The notes: generated from the sequence alone by a model not told the origin. A stretch of DNA of 42,562 nt from an uncultured Oscillospiraceae bacterium (GCA_910587285.1 CAJULM010000021.1:1-42562), one strand, 5' to 3'. Positions 6,607-14,391 are shown, numbered from the stretch's first letter. Numbers and translations are program-made.

Positions 6607-7302
6607 ATGCTTATCAAAAATGAGAAAAGAGTGAACGCTGTGCCAATTTCATTGGAGGTCTGGGGCGACTACGCCTGCTTCACCCGCCCCGAGATGAAGA
6701 CAGAACGGGTCAGCTATGATGTGATGACGCCTTCCGCAGCCCGGGGGCTTCTGGAAAGTATTTACTGGCACCCTGGCCTGCGCTGGGTCATCGACCGCAT
6801 CCATGTCTGCGCCCCTATCCGCTTCACCAATCTGCGCCGCAACGAGGTGAAGTCCACCGTCAACGCCCGCTCGGCCCGGACGGTGATGGAGCGAGGCAAG
6901 GGAGAGCTGTACCCCGCCGCCTCCCGGGACATCCAGCAGCGGGCCGCTCTGCTCCTGCGGGATGTGCGCTATGTCATCGACGCCCATTTTGACATGACCG
7001 ACCAGGCGGCGGCCAGCGACAACGCCGGAAAATTTCAGGATATCATCAAGCGCCGGATCAAGCGGGGGCAGTTTTACAGCCAGCCCTATTTTGGCTGCCG
7101 GGAGTTCCCCGCCCAGTTCAAGGCGTGCGAAACCCCGCCGCCCTGTCCGAAGGAGCTCAGCGGGGTGCGGGACCTGGGATATATGCTCTGGGATTTGGAC
7201 TACGCCGACCCTGAGAACATCGTCCCTCTTTTCTTCCGGGCATCGCTTCAGGACGGCGTGCTGAACGTCCCCGCCCGGGACAGCGGGGAGGTGATCGGAT
7301 GA
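6607..7302 (+). CDS. cas5c: Cas5 (Cas5c/d), crRNA-processing subunit of type I-C
   Basis: A 231-residue protein if started at ATG 6607. GTG 6631 or GTG 6640 are alternatives because no strong ribosome site precedes any of them. The opening SLEVWGDYACFTRPEMK and the ESIYWHP segment are hallmarks of I-C Cas5, which replaces Cas6 and cuts the repeat RNA. A tyrosine lies near residue 37 (RVSYDVMTP) and a histidine at 127 (VIDAHF), matching two catalytic positions known from the Bacillus halodurans protein. The catalytic lysine next to that histidine appears replaced by Ala or Asp in my hand alignment. The gene overlaps cas8c by four bases. Confidence 0.93.
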   Translation: MLIKNEKRVNAVPISLEVWGDYACFTRPEMKTERVSYDVMTPSAARGLLESIYWHPGLRWVIDRIHVCAPIRFTNLRRNEVKSTVNARSARTVMERGKGELYPAASRDIQQRAALLLRDVRYVIDAHFDMTDQAAASDNAGKFQDIIKRRIKRGQFYSQPYFGCREFPAQFKACETPPPCPKELSGVRDLGYMLWDLDYADPENIVPLFFRASLQDGVLNVPARDSGEVIG

Positions 7303-9041
7303 TCCTGCAGGCGCTTGTGGAGCACTATGAGGACCTGGCCGCCCAGGGAAAGCTGGCCCGCCCCGGCTGGAGCGATATCAATATCTCTTACGCGCTGTAC
7401 ATCGACAGCGCCGGGGAGCTGGAACAGGCGGTTTCGCTCAAACAGGAGCAAGAGCGCGGGAAAAAGAAGGTGCTGGCGCCCAGGCCCATGTCCCTCCCCG
7501 CCCCGGTCAAGCGCTCCAGCGGAGTGGCTTCCAACTTTTTGTGGGACAACTCCAGCTACATCCTGGGGATCGACGAAAAGGGAAAGCCCCAGCGCAGTTT
7601 GGAGTGCTTTTCCGCCTGCAAAGCGCTCCATCATCAGGTTTTAGACAGTGTGGACAGCCCTGCGGCCCGGGCTGTGCTGGCCTTTTTTGACCGCTGGGAC
7701 CCGGAACAGGCCAGGGAGCACCCCGCCCTGGCGGACAAGCTGGATGATATCCTGGCAGGCGCGAATTTGGTCTTTCGGTACGACGGCGTCTTTCTTCAGA
7801 ATGACGCTCTGATCCGGTCGGCGTGGCAGGCCCACTACGATTCCGCCGGGGGCGGCCCGGAGATGGTGTGCCTGGTCACCGGGAAAAAGGGCCCGGCGGA
7901 GGCGGTCCACCCCTCCATCAAGGGAGTGGCCGGGGCCCAGTCCAGCGGCGCGGCGTTGGTTTCCTTCAACGCTGACGCTTTCTGCTCCTACGGACACACG
8001 CAGAACCTCAACGCCCCCACCAGCAGATACGCCGCCTTTGCCTACACCAGCGCGCTGAACCATCTGTTATCGGACCGGGACTATGTGGGGCGGATTGGAG
8101 ACACCACGGTGCTGTTTTGGGCGTCGGGCGGGCAGAAAACCTATCAAAGCGCATGGGCTGCCTGCTTCTTTGGCGCTCCCACGGTCTACACTGCCTCAGA
8201 CCTGCAAAAAATGATGCTGGATCTGTGCCAGGGCAAGCCCGTCCTGTTTGACGAGGCCAGGCTGGACCCCAACACCACGTTTTACATCCTGGGCCTGTCC
8301 CCCAACGCCGCCCGGCTGTCCGTGCGGTTCTTCCTGAGGAATTCCTTCGGGAACTTTATCCGGAACATTCAGGCCCACCAGCAGCGGCTGGAGATTGCCC
8401 GCCCCTCCTTTGACAAATTTGAAACCATCCCCCTCTGGAAGCTGCTAAACGAGACGGTGAACCGAAATTCCCGGGACAAATCCCCTGCCCCCGGCCTGGC
8501 CGGCGAAACCATACGTGCCATTTTGAGTGATACTCCCTACCCTGCTACGCTTCTCAATGGCGTCTCCCTGCGTATCCGTGCGGAACGGGAGATCACCAGG
8601 GGCCGAGCCGCCATTTTGAAGGCGTATTATTTGAAAAATTCCCATCCCGATCTGCCAAAGGAGGTTTTGACCGTGTCGCCGAATTCGGACAGCACCAACA
8701 TTCCCTACAGTTTAGGCCGTCTGTTCTCTGTGCTGGAGGCCATCCAATCCTCCGCCAACCCCGGCGTCAATACCACCATCAAGGACAAATATTTCAACTC
8801 CGCGGCGGCCACCCCCAGCCGGGTATTCCCGTCCCTGATCAATCTGGCCCAAAAGCACCTGCGGAAGCTGAACAAGGGGCTGGGCATCTCCTACAGCAAA
8901 CAGCTGACTGAACTGGCCGCCAAGCTGGGCGAGGAATTCCCCGACCGCCTGACCCTGCCCCAGCAGGGGGCGTTTCAGCTGGGGTACTACCATCAGACCC
9001 GGGTCCGCTATCAGAAAAGGGAGGAAAACAAAAATGCCTGA
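7299..9041 (+). CDS. cas8c: Cas8c (Csd1), large Cascade subunit of type I-C
   Basis: A 580-residue protein whose ATG overlaps the cas5 stop (ATGA). The start YEDLAAQGKLARPGW and the block CLVTGKKGPAEAVHPSIKG match the Csd1 family. So do LVSFNADAFCSYGHTQNLNAP, here split across residues about 220-240, and the late FFLRNSFGNF segment. In I-C Cascade this subunit recognises the PAM, and an internal start in its gene often yields the small Cas11c subunit; a candidate is an internal Met or GTG in the last third, not resolved here. Length is normal for the family and no frameshift is visible. It overlaps cas7 by eight bases, so translation is coupled. Confidence 0.95.
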   Translation: MILQALVEHYEDLAAQGKLARPGWSDINISYALYIDSAGELEQAVSLKQEQERGKKKVLAPRPMSLPAPVKRSSGVASNFLWDNSSYILGIDEKGKPQRSLECFSACKALHHQVLDSVDSPAARAVLAFFDRWDPEQAREHPALADKLDDILAGANLVFRYDGVFLQNDALIRSAWQAHYDSAGGGPEMVCLVTGKKGPAEAVHPSIKGVAGAQSSGAALVSFNADAFCSYGHTQNLNAPTSRYAAFAYTSALNHLLSDRDYVGRIGDTTVLFWASGGQKTYQSAWAACFFGAPTVYTASDLQKMMLDLCQGKPVLFDEARLDPNTTFYILGLSPNAARLSVRFFLRNSFGNFIRNIQAHQQRLEIARPSFDKFETIPLWKLLNETVNRNSRDKSPAPGLAGETIRAILSDTPYPATLLNGVSLRIRAEREITRGRAAILKAYYLKNSHPDLPKEVLTVSPNSDSTNIPYSLGRLFSVLEAIQSSANPGVNTTIKDKYFNSAAATPSRVFPSLINLAQKHLRKLNKGLGISYSKQLTELAAKLGEEFPDRLTLPQQGAFQLGYYHQTRVRYQKREENKNA

Positions 9042-9930
9042 GCCCATCAAAAATCGTTATGAGTTTGTCATCCTGTTCGACGTGGAGAATGGAAATCCCA
9101 ACGGCGACCCTGACGCGGGCAATATGCCCCGGGTGGACCCGGACACCGGCCTGGGGCTGGTGACCGACGTGTGCCTAAAGCGGAAAATCCGCAACTACGT
9201 GGAGACCGCCAAGGAGGGCGCAACAGGCTACCGCATTTATATCAAAGGCGGGGTGCCCCTGAACCGCAGCGATGCCGAAGCCTACAAAGAGCTGGGAGTC
9301 ACGGAAAAGGATGTAAAGGAGAAGAAAAAAGTCGATTCCGCCCTGGACGAGAAAATCCGGGACTGGATGTGCGCCAATTTCTATGATATCCGAACATTTG
9401 GCGCGGTGATGACCACCTTTTTCAAGGCGGCCCTGAACTGTGGGCAGGTTCGGGGGCCGGTGCAGCTGGGCTTTGCCCGCAGCGTGGAGCCGGTGATGCC
9501 CCAGGAGGTGACCATTACCCGCGTGGCCATCACCACCGAGGCCGACGCGGAGAAAAAGGTGACTGAGATGGGGCGCAAGTACATCATCCCCTACGGCCTC
9601 TACCGCTGCGAGGGCTATGTCTCCGCCAATCTGGCCCGCAAGACCACCGGCTTCTCCCAGGAGGACCTGGAGCTGCTGTGGCAGGCGATCCTCAATATGT
9701 TCGAGCATGACCGCTCCGCCGCCCGGGGCAAGATGGCGGTGCGGGAGCTGATTGTGTTTCAGCACGACTGTGAGCTGGGCTGCGCCCCGGCCTGGAAGCT
9801 CTTTGAATCGGTGAAGGTGGAGCGGACAGACAAGGATGATCCCGCCCCCGCCCGCTCCTATGGGGACTACCGGGTCACGGTGGATGAGTCCGCCCTTCCG
9901 GCCGGCGTCACCTGCCGGCGGATGGGATGA
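9034..9930 (+). CDS. cas7: Cas7 (Csd2), Cascade backbone of type I-C
   Basis: A 298-residue protein from ATG 9034, with GGGAGGAAAACAAAA upstream inside cas8c. The N-terminal YEFVILFDVENGNPNGDPD followed by GNMPRVDPDTG is the diagnostic Cas7/Csd2 signature of an RRM-fold RNA-binding protein. Mid-protein FFKAALNCGQVRGPVQLGFA and the C-terminal MFEHDRSAARGKM block are also typical. Multiple copies coat the crRNA spacer in Cascade. Length is normal and the gene is intact. It overlaps the cas4 remnant by four bases (ATGA). Confidence 0.96.
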   Translation: MPEPIKNRYEFVILFDVENGNPNGDPDAGNMPRVDPDTGLGLVTDVCLKRKIRNYVETAKEGATGYRIYIKGGVPLNRSDAEAYKELGVTEKDVKEKKKVDSALDEKIRDWMCANFYDIRTFGAVMTTFFKAALNCGQVRGPVQLGFARSVEPVMPQEVTITRVAITTEADAEKKVTEMGRKYIIPYGLYRCEGYVSANLARKTTGFSQEDLELLWQAILNMFEHDRSAARGKMAVRELIVFQHDCELGCAPAWKLFESVKVERTDKDDPAPARSYGDYRVTVDESALPAGVTCRRMG

Positions 9931-10202
9931 GCTGGCCCGAGGAGGATTGGCTGCTGCTGTCCGGCTTACAGCACTTCGCCTTCTGCCGCCGCCAGTGGGC
10001 GCTGATCCGCATTGAGGACCAGTGGGCCGAAAATTACCGTACAGTAGACGGCCATCTCATGCACGAGCGCGTCCACGACCATAAATTCCGGAAGAGCCGC
10101 GGGGACCGGCTGACCGTCAGGAGGCTGGCCATCCACTCGGCACGGCTGGGCATATCCGGGCAGTGCGACGCGGTAGAGTTTTTCAAAGACCCCGCCGGCC
10201 GC
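9927..10202 (+). pseudogene. cas4: cas4, 3'-truncated remnant
   Basis: The frame runs to 10334 (135 residues), but Cas4-like sequence stops near residue 92. Present are LSGLQHFAFCRRQWALI with the N-terminal iron-sulfur cysteine, HERVHDHKFRKSRGDR, and GISGQCDAVEFF with the first metal-binding Asp. Missing are the later PVEYKRG nuclease motif and the C-terminal three-cysteine cluster, about half of a normal protein of roughly 220 residues. From about 10203 the frame runs into non-Cas4 DNA that looks like the CRISPR leader. A deletion from inside cas4 to the leader would also explain the absence of cas1 and cas2. The product cannot be a working spacer-trimming nuclease. Confidence 0.9.
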
Positions 10203-10385
10203 AAGCGTCTGCGTCAAATCGCAAAACAAAGTGTCAACTATGGTCAAGCGGTCTCGCACCATAGTTTGCGGTGTTTTCTGCAAACAGATAGCCCTGTTGG
10301 GGGGAAATGGCGGGAGTTCGGAGGAATATTTTAGAAAATTATCTGATTGTTGTAAAAACAGCTTGAAATTTTGGCTGTTTCTGCT
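10203..10385 (+). promoter_or_regulatory. Probable CRISPR leader
   Basis: This sequence, between the cas4 break and the first repeat, becomes A+T-rich over its last 70 bases (AATATTTTAGAAAATTATC), as leaders do. A perfect 9-bp inverted repeat, AACTATGGT/ACCATAGTT (10236-10244 and 10258-10266), lies near the junction. It would normally follow cas2; here it follows the cas4 break directly. The exact left limit is uncertain. Confidence 0.55.
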
Positions 10386-10757
10386 GTCGCCCCCCCTCGC
10401 GGGGGGCGTGGGTTGAAATACGCTGAACGATTTGCCGGAGCCGGGGACGCCCAGCGTCGCCCCCCTCGTATGGGGGGCGTGGATTGAAATATTTTCGGTC
10501 TGATCCGGGCCGTGGGCCTGATCCGTCGCCCCCCTTGTAGGGGGGCGTGGATTGAAATGCCAGATAGAGGTTGGTGCCAATACCCGCCGTAGTCGCCCCC
10601 CTCGCGGGGGGGTGGATTGAAATTTTCTCCCTGGCTTTCAGAGTCATGGACCCTCAATGTCGCCCCCCTCGCGGGGGCGTGGATTGAAATGTGGTACTGC
10701 GGGATGGGCAGGTGATCGCCACCGGTCGTCCCCCTCGCGGGGGGCGTGGGTTGAAAT
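10386..10757 (+). CRISPR. Type I-C CRISPR array, six degenerate repeats
   Basis: Repeats: 10386-10419 (34), 10456-10490 (35), 10525-10558 (34), 10592-10623 (32), 10659-10690 (32), 10725-10757 (33). Spacers are 36, 34, 33, 35 and 34 bases. All repeats begin GTCG and end TTGAAAT, with a C-run/G-run hairpin between, which is the I-C repeat type. No two are identical. They differ in C/G run length, in the loop (TCGC, TCGTAT, TTGTA), in a lost C in repeat 4, in C to T in repeat 6, and in GGGTTG against GGATTG near the 3' end. A further 34 spacer-sized bases (10758-10791) follow repeat 6 without a closing repeat. With cas1 and cas2 absent, spacers cannot be added by this locus alone. Confidence 0.95.
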
Positions 10758-10799
10758 AAGGTCACCACATCGACAGGCGCGTTTGTTCCCGAAAAACAG

Positions 10800-10832
10800 A
10801 AAGGGCTTCGCCAGCTGGCGAGGCCCTTTTTT
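10800..10832 (+). terminator. Terminator after the CRISPR array
   Basis: A 13-bp stem with one G-U pair (10800-10812 with 10817-10829), loop AGCT, and a six-T run at 10827-10832. It would end the pre-crRNA. Confidence 0.85.
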
Positions 10833-10839
10833 CGTTTGG

Positions 10840-10902
10840 CCACATAACTGACCACAGACAGAAAAATTCTGTCCCTGGTGGAAGGACAGCCGGACACAGC
10901 TG
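10840..10902 (+). repeat. Right copy of the direct repeat bounding the CRISPR island
   Basis: 10840-10866 matches 4028-4054 at 26 of 27 positions, in the same orientation. The following hairpin has different bases (CTGTCC...GGACAG) at the place where the left copy has CCCCC...GGGGG, and both copies then share GGAC-C-GCTG. The island between them holds all of cas3 to the array. Confidence 0.7.
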
Positions 10903-10926
10903 GTTTCGGCAATAATCAAGGGCGCT

Positions 10927-11328
10927 CTATGTTGACACGCTCCTCTCATTCGAGCGTATCGCGAATCTGGTTGTCAGCCGTGGAGACAGCTCACTCCTTG
11001 CCGGATTATGTGTCCGAAGATACTCCAACTCAGACAGAGGAAATCCTTCCTGTAAAAAGCGGCCGTTCTGTTGATTGACATTCCCTCCGTTGAGGATGCG
11101 GCGGCAGCACTGCAAATCCTCCTGACTGATATAAATCCGGCAGCCGGGCCCAACAAACCAATCTGCCATTCCGGAGTGGTCAGCGTGGATATGGGTGATC
11201 AGAACATCCCGCTTTTCCGGAACAGACGCCAATTCCCGCAGTCCTCCCTCCAGCCCCACCCGTTGCAAAAACACAGCCCTGCTCCGTTTCCCTCTGTTCC
11301 GCCCACCTGCGGAACGGGTCAACGCCAC
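10927..11328 (-). pseudogene. MBL-fold metallo-hydrolase remnant
   Basis: The frame contains the metallo-beta-lactamase-fold metal motif ITHIHADHSGMADW and, further on, IYISQEDLQ and LRTHNPARS. These recall a clostridial MBL hydrolase family of about 300 residues. Sequence before the metal motif is short and unlike the family, with no ribosome site. After LRTHNPARSELSP the similarity fades and the frame stops at 10927, so the second half with the remaining metal ligands is missing. It lies between the right island repeat and the ABC-F gene. It is probably a decayed host gene whose end was lost when the island arrived or rearranged. Confidence 0.7.
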
Positions 11329-11352
11329 CGGCGCTTCAGCAAAAGTCCCCTC

Positions 11353-12954
11353 TCATTCCGCCTGCTCGCGCTGCGCCTCCAAATACTCGTCGTAGCTGGT
11401 CTTGCGGTCGATCAGTCTGCCGTCCTGCGTAAAGTCAAAAATACGATTGCATACAGTCTGAATCAGCTGGTGATCGTGACAGGCCACCAGCACATTGCAC
11501 CGCACCGCCTCCAGCCCCTTGTTCAGCGCCGCGATGGACTCCAGGTCCAGGTGGTTGGTGGGCTGGTCCAGCATCAGCACATTGGCCCCGGACAGCATCA
11601 TCCGGGAGAGCATACACCGCACCTTTTCCCCACCGGACAGCACCTTCACCGGCTTGTTGACCTCCTCGCCGGAGAACAGCATCCGGCCCAGAAAGCCCCG
11701 GAGGTACTGCTCCTGGGGGTCGCGGGAGTACTGGCGCAGCCACTGCACCAAATCGTCCTCACAGTCCTCAAAATAGGGGGTATTGTCCTTGGGAAAATAG
11801 GAGAAGGTGGCGGTCTGGCCCCACTTTACCGTCCCCTCATCCGGCTCCAGCTCCCCCGCCAGTATCTTGAACAGGGCGGTGTGGGCGTTCTCATTGTCCC
11901 CCACAAAGGCGATTTTCTCATCGTGGCCCACGATGAAGGACACCTTGTCCAGCACCTTCACCCCGTCGATGGTCTTTGACACGTCGGTGACGAATAGGAT
12001 GTCCTTGCCCACCTCCCGGTCGGGCGTAAAGCCCACGAAGGGGTATCGCCGGGAGGAGGCGGGCATCTCCTCCACGCTGAGCTTGTCCAGCAGCTTGCGC
12101 CTCGCCGTGGCCTGCTTGGACTTGGACTTGTTGGCGGAAAAGCGGGAGATAAAGTCCTGAAGCTCCTTGATTTTTTCCTCGTTGCGTTTGTTTTGGTTCT
12201 TAATCAGCTGCTGCACCAGCTGGGAGGACTCGTACCAGAAGTCGTAGTTGCCCACGTACATCTTGATTTTGCCGTAGTCGATGTCCACGATGTGGGTGCA
12301 CACGGTGTTGAGGAAGTGCCGGTCGTGGGACACCACGATGACCGTGCCCTCAAAATCCAGCAGAAAATCCTCCAGCCAGTTCACCGCCTCGATGTCCAGA
12401 TTGTTGGTGGGCTCGTCCATCATCAGCAGGTCGGGCTCGCCGAACAGCGCCTGAGCCAGCAGAACCTTCACCTTCAGCCGGGGGTCCAGGGTGGCCATGC
12501 CGCTCTGATGGTACTCGGTGCCCACGCCCAGGCCCTGGAGAATGCGGCTGGCGCCGCTCTCCGCCTCCCAGCCGCCCAACTCCGCGAACTCCTCCTCCAG
12601 CTGGCAGGCCAGCAGACCATCCTCGTCCGTCATCTCCTCCTTGGCGTACAGCGCGTCCTTCTGCTTGCCGATGTCATACAGCCGCTGGTTGCCCATAATC
12701 ACCGTGTCCATCACGCAAAAGGCGTCATAGGCGTTTTGATTCTGCTTGAGCACAGACATCCGAATGTTGGGCAGCACGCTCACCTGGCCGGAGGTGGAGT
12801 CCAGCTCGCCGGAGAGGATTTTCAGAAAGGTGGATTTGCCCGCGCCGTTGGCGCCGATGATGCCGTAGCAGTTGCCCCGGTCGAATTGCAGGTCCACGTG
12901 GGCGAACAGCGGGGTTCCGCTGTAGTTGAGGCTTAAATCAGTGACAGTAATCAT
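11353..12954 (-). CDS. ABC-F family ATPase with degenerate second site
   Basis: A 533-residue soluble protein with two ABC domains and no membrane segment, in the YkpA/YbiT-like branch of ABC-F proteins, which act on ribosomes. Domain 1 has Walker A GANGAGKST near residues 34-42 and Walker B with DEPTNNLD near 185. Its signature motif reads LDPRLKVKVLL instead of LSGGQ. A charged linker (about 245-305) joins domain 2. There the Walker A position reads GDNENAHTALF, lacking the GK pair, and Walker B reads DQPTNHLD with Gln replacing the catalytic Glu, while the signature LSGGEK is intact. It is the first gene leftward from a strong divergent promoter shared with udk. Confidence 0.9.
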   Translation of the reverse strand: MITVTDLSLNYSGTPLFAHVDLQFDRGNCYGIIGANGAGKSTFLKILSGELDSTSGQVSVLPNIRMSVLKQNQNAYDAFCVMDTVIMGNQRLYDIGKQKDALYAKEEMTDEDGLLACQLEEEFAELGGWEAESGASRILQGLGVGTEYHQSGMATLDPRLKVKVLLAQALFGEPDLLMMDEPTNNLDIEAVNWLEDFLLDFEGTVIVVSHDRHFLNTVCTHIVDIDYGKIKMYVGNYDFWYESSQLVQQLIKNQNKRNEEKIKELQDFISRFSANKSKSKQATARRKLLDKLSVEEMPASSRRYPFVGFTPDREVGKDILFVTDVSKTIDGVKVLDKVSFIVGHDEKIAFVGDNENAHTALFKILAGELEPDEGTVKWGQTATFSYFPKDNTPYFEDCEDDLVQWLRQYSRDPQEQYLRGFLGRMLFSGEEVNKPVKVLSGGEKVRCMLSRMMLSGANVLMLDQPTNHLDLESIAALNKGLEAVRCNVLVACHDHQLIQTVCNRIFDFTQDGRLIDRKTSYDEYLEAQREQAE

Positions 12955-12999
12955 AGTTGGTCTGCCGCTCCTTTTCCATGGTCAAAAATTGCGAGAGGA

Positions 13000-13028
13000 A
13001 TTATATCATTTTTAACGTCTTCATGCAA
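13000..13028 (-). promoter_or_regulatory. Promoter of the ABC-F gene
   Basis: Read on the minus strand: TTGCAT (13023-13028), a 17-base spacer, and a perfect TATAAT (13000-13005). The start codon is about 46 bases further on. Confidence 0.75.
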
Positions 13029-13091
13029 CCTTTCTCCCCGGCTAAAGGTATTCCCCACAGTGGACGCTTTCTGACAGGGCCATGGAAATGG

Positions 13092-13120
13092 TTGCTATTT
13101 TCGCCGGCATATGCTAAAAT
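13092..13120 (+). promoter_or_regulatory. Promoter of the udk unit
   Basis: TTGCTA at 13092-13097, a 17-base spacer, TAAAAT at 13115-13120; the start codon lies 39 bases downstream of the -10. Confidence 0.65.
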
Positions 13121-13158
13121 CCACACAGGCTTCATTTCTGAGCACAGGAGGACGGCAT

Positions 13159-13788
13159 ATGAACACCATGATCATCGGCATCGCCGGCGGAACCGGTTCG
13201 GGAAAAACCACGCTCACCCGGCGGCTGCAAGACGCTTTCGGGGATGATGTGTCCGTGGTCTACCACGACAACTACTATAAAAAGCACGTGGGGCTGTCCT
13301 ATGAGCAGCGGGCCGCGCTGAACTACGACCATCCCGACTCCTTCGACACCGCTCTTTTGGTGGACGATCTGCGCCGGCTGACCGCGGGGGAGGCCATCCG
13401 CTGCCCTGTGTACGACTACACCATCCACAACCGCTCGGAGGAGACCGTGGAGGTGCGCCCCACAAAGGTAGTTATCGTAGAGGGCATTTTGATTTTTGAA
13501 AACAAGGCCCTGCGGAACCTGATGGACGTGAAGATATTTGTGGACACCGACGCGGACGTGCGCATCCTGCGCCGCATTCTCCGGGATGTAAAGGAGCGCG
13601 GGCGCTCGCTGGACTCGGTGATCTCCCAGTACCTCACCACCGTCAAACCCATGCACGAGCAGTTCGTCCAGCCCAGCCGCCAGCACGCCGACATTGTGGT
13701 GCTGGAGGGCGGGCACAACCTTGTGGCCCTGGACATGATTGTCCAGCGGGTGAGAAGCCATATCGACAGCGCCGGGCGCCCTGTATAA
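13159..13788 (+). CDS. udk: Uridine kinase
   Basis: A 209-residue protein from ATG 13159, after AGGAGGACGGC; longer in-frame starts lack a ribosome site. It has the P-loop GIAGGTGSGKTTLTRRL near residues 6-22 and the YHDNYYK segment with the acidic residue that binds the nucleoside. NYDHPDSFD, the PVYDYTIHNR loop and VIVEGILIF are also present, all standard for bacterial Udk. The reaction is phosphorylation of uridine or cytidine with ATP or GTP in pyrimidine salvage. Length is normal. The lipoprotein genes downstream begin 36 bases after it and may be co-transcribed. Confidence 0.95.
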   Translation: MNTMIIGIAGGTGSGKTTLTRRLQDAFGDDVSVVYHDNYYKKHVGLSYEQRAALNYDHPDSFDTALLVDDLRRLTAGEAIRCPVYDYTIHNRSEETVEVRPTKVVIVEGILIFENKALRNLMDVKIFVDTDADVRILRRILRDVKERGRSLDSVISQYLTTVKPMHEQFVQPSRQHADIVVLEGGHNLVALDMIVQRVRSHIDSAGRPV

Positions 13789-13824
13789 AACCTGGGCCGC
13801 CGGCGCAAAATCACAAGGAAAAGA

Positions 13825-14355
13825 GTGCTGCAAACCATGAAGAAATTTATTCTGTCCATGGGAGTCACCGCCGCAGCGGTGCTGCTCCTCCTGCTGTCCT
13901 CCTGCTCAGGCGGAACAGCCCAGAAGCAGGCGGACCTGTCCGCCTTTGCCCAAGCCCTTCAGGAAAAGTATGACTTCGCCGCCTTTCTCATGGAGCAGGA
14001 CCCGGAAGCGGATGAATTTGCCAAGCAGTCCATAGAGCAGTACCTGCCCGGCCTGCTGGACCTGGAGCTGGAGCAGCGGGTGATCTATATGTCCATGATC
14101 ACGCTGAACAACGGGGAATTTTCCATGGTCCAGGCGAAAAACGCCGAGGATGCCGACAAGGTCAGGGAGATTTTCCAGGCCCGCATCGACTATATGGCGG
14201 GGGACGGCGAGACCCCCGGTGGAGCCTGGTACCCCGGCCCCACCGAGCTGTGGAACAATTCCGCCCGGGTGAAGGTCAACGGCAACTATGTGCTGATGGT
14301 GACCTCCGAGGATTGCGACCAAATCGTAGACGAGTTCAACGCCCTGTTTGCCTAA
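13825..14355 (+). CDS. DUF4358-type lipoprotein 1
   Basis: A 176-residue protein. GTG 13825 is preferred because AAGGA lies five bases upstream; ATG 13837 is 17 bases from that site. A signal peptide with hydrophobic core AAAVLLLLLSS leads to a lipobox at SSC, so the mature protein is lipid-anchored on the outer face of the membrane. The mature part has VIYMSMITLNNGEFSMVQ, IFQARIDYMAG, and a final NGNYVLMVTSEDCDQIVDEF, the pattern of DUF4358 proteins. It is the first of three paralogues in tandem. Function is unknown; the neighbours suggest a part in cell-surface polymer modification. Confidence 0.85.
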   Translation: MLQTMKKFILSMGVTAAAVLLLLLSSCSGGTAQKQADLSAFAQALQEKYDFAAFLMEQDPEADEFAKQSIEQYLPGLLDLELEQRVIYMSMITLNNGEFSMVQAKNAEDADKVREIFQARIDYMAGDGETPGGAWYPGPTELWNNSARVKVNGNYVLMVTSEDCDQIVDEFNALFA

Positions 14356-14391
14356 CCCAAAACTTTATATCTTATTAAGGAGTATATCACG

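Noticed and set aside
10331..10949. Minus-strand frames over the CRISPR array
   Set aside because: Their repeated Arg/Gly/Pro-rich blocks come from reading the CRISPR repeats; they are not proteins.
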